A stretch of DNA of 64,000 bases from an uncultured Pelagibacteraceae bacterium (lineage in GTDB: Bacteria > Pseudomonadota > Alphaproteobacteria > Pelagibacterales > Pelagibacteraceae). The stretch covers positions 62,001 through 126,000 of the forward strand of contig CACEOY010000003.1 of NCBI GenBank assembly GCA_902561155.1. Direction: 5' to 3'. The position numbers were made by a program, and so were the translations under genes. The notes under the pieces were generated by a model, which did no database searches, had not been told where the DNA came from, and saw only the letters and a list, made by a program, of their open reading frames with translations. How positions within the stretch are numbered: position 1 is the stretch's first letter; the number at the start of each line of letters is the position of its first letter. Shown here in pieces: positions 63,071 through 64,000 of the stretch.

Positions 63071-64000
63071 TTATAATTGTTTATAATTACCTTTGCTCCA
63101 TTCGTAGAAAACGTAACCTGGTAAGCTTACGTCACCTTTTTTATCAAAGCTTAAAGTTCCAAGCACAGTATTAAATTTACCTTTTTTCATTGCTTTAAGA
63201 ACTTTTTTTCTATCGATTGATCCCGCTTGAGTTGCGGCTTGCTCAAATACTTGCAATGCAGCATATGAGTAAAGTACGTAACCTTCTGGTTCAATTCCGG
63301 CAGCTTTAAATTTTTTAACTAATGGTGCAGCTTCTGGATTATTTCTGGGGTCTGGGCTGAAAGTCATTAAAGTACCTTCGCCAGCATCACCAGTAATCTG
63401 CCAATACTCGGCAGTAACCAAAGCATCTCCACTGATCAATTTAGTTTTCATACCTTGATCTCTCATTTGTCTTACGATTAGACCGCCTTCAGTATGGTAA
63501 CCTCCAAGATAAACAGCGTCGATACCGTTTGATTTTAATTTAGAAACTAAAGCAGAGTAATCTTTTTCACCTGCTGTGAATGCTTCGTACATAGTTTCTT
63601 TTAATCCACCTTTATTCATGTTTTTCTTTGTAGCATCTGCTAAACCTTTTCCGTAAGCAGTTTTGTCATGAATTATTGCAACTTTTTTTCCACTGTATTC
63701 TTTTGCTAGGAATGCGCCAGCAACTTCACCTTGCTGGTCATCTCTACCGCAAACTCTAAATACATTCGGTCCACCTTTGTCTGTGAACGCTGGATTAGTT
63801 GATGCTGGAGATACTTGGATAATACCTTCTTCTGTGTAAACTTTAGAAGCTGGTATTGAAGATCCTGAGCAGAAGTGTCCTGCAACATAAGTCACGCCTT
63901 GACCTGCAAATTTATTTGCAACTGCTACAGCTTGTTTTGGATCACAAGCATCATCACCTATCACTAATTTAACTTTTTCTCCCAAAATACCACCTTTTGC
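63071..64000 (-). CDS. livJ: Branched-chain amino acid-type ABC transporter substrate-binding protein (partial, N-terminus off window)
   Basis: The frame is open through the right edge; a TTG at 63985 is not the start, because the reading continues as AKGGILGEKVKLVIGDDACD, the usual LivJ N-terminal block after the signal peptide. About 309 residues are present. GHFCSGSSIPASKVYTEEGI, FRVCGRDDQQGEVAGAFLA and AYGKGLADATK are hallmarks of the periplasmic Leu/Ile/Val binding family. It delivers substrate to a Liv-type ABC transporter. Exact ligand is unknown. The signal peptide and promoter lie outside. Confidence 0.92.
   Translation of the reverse strand, partial: AKGGILGEKVKLVIGDDACDPKQAVAVANKFAGQGVTYVAGHFCSGSSIPASKVYTEEGIIQVSPASTNPAFTDKGGPNVFRVCGRDDQQGEVAGAFLAKEYSGKKVAIIHDKTAYGKGLADATKKNMNKGGLKETMYEAFTAGEKDYSALVSKLKSNGIDAVYLGGYHTEGGLIVRQMRDQGMKTKLISGDALVTAEYWQITGDAGEGTLMTFSPDPRNNPEAAPLVKKFKAAGIEPEGYVLYSYAALQVFEQAATQAGSIDRKKVLKAMKKGKFNTVLGTLSFDKKGDVSLPGYVFYEWSKGNYKQL

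Noticed and set aside
63983-63985. TTG at 63985 as start of the LivJ gene
   Set aside because: The frame remains open to the edge and encodes the conserved GGILGEKVKL block, so the gene is truncated by the window.
1-64000. CRISPR arrays, insertion sequences, prophage, tRNA or rRNA genes
   Set aside because: No repeat arrays, transposase, integrase or tRNA-like cloverleaf was recognised.

Overview
The window looks like a chromosomal segment of a SAR11-type alphaproteobacterium (order Pelagibacterales). The support is very high A+T, short or negative intergenic gaps, no gene-free stretch over 300 bases, and a gene set typical of that group: a glycine riboswitch before gcvTHP, an AprABM sulfite-oxidation operon, Xsc, a TRAP transporter, AmtB and many small flavoproteins. 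I saw no tRNA, rRNA, mobile element, phage gene or CRISPR array. The organism assignment is inference from content, not from a marker-gene comparison.

Region 1-17.5 kb is dominated by organosulfonate use and sulfite disposal. A TRAP transporter (dctP, dctQ, dctM) leads into a histidinol-dehydrogenase-family enzyme cut by the left edge, which I read as a sulfopropanediol dehydrogenase candidate. Further on come sulfoacetaldehyde acetyltransferase (xsc), divergent sulfolactate sulfo-lyase (suyAB), and a minus-strand operon: nucleotidyltransferase, aprM, aprB, aprA, an unknown 116-residue protein and a TauE-type exporter. Together these could take C2 and C3 sulfonates to acetyl-phosphate or pyruvate plus sulfite, then oxidise or export the sulfite. 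A GMC flavoprotein, TerC protein, SDR, M23 peptidase and SGNH protein sit in between.

Region 17.5-36 kb is mixed housekeeping: a CADD-type candidate p-aminobenzoate synthase, MFS transporter, cystathionine beta-lyase, a 27-residue very basic protein with a perfect ribosome binding site, a structured non-coding RNA candidate, mnmA, cysQ, recX, ammonium transporter, HU, rseP, a LysR regulator, an acrylyl-CoA reductase-like enzyme, folE and hisI.

Region 36-48 kb is rich in light and oxidative stress functions: two unusual photolyase-family proteins, a DCC thiol protein, DUF2256, MsrA, a TspO protein, superoxide dismutase, and a DUF3833 / cyclopropane-synthase-like / DUF1365 / flavin amine oxidase cluster. 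The last four lie directly downstream of the glycine cleavage genes on the same strand.

Region 48-64 kb holds gcvP-gcvH-gcvT behind a tandem glycine riboswitch, EamA and MATE transporters, a second TerC protein, a renalase-like flavoprotein, prpD next to acnA, a LysE exporter, a cytochrome c / DUF411 / cytochrome b561 group, a CsaA-like protein, and the 3' part of a LivJ-type binding protein cut by the right edge.

The most promising unexplained items are the structured RNA at about 22.85-23.02 kb, the adenylyltransferase-like protein at the head of the apr operon, the 27-residue basic protein, and the two atypical photolyases.
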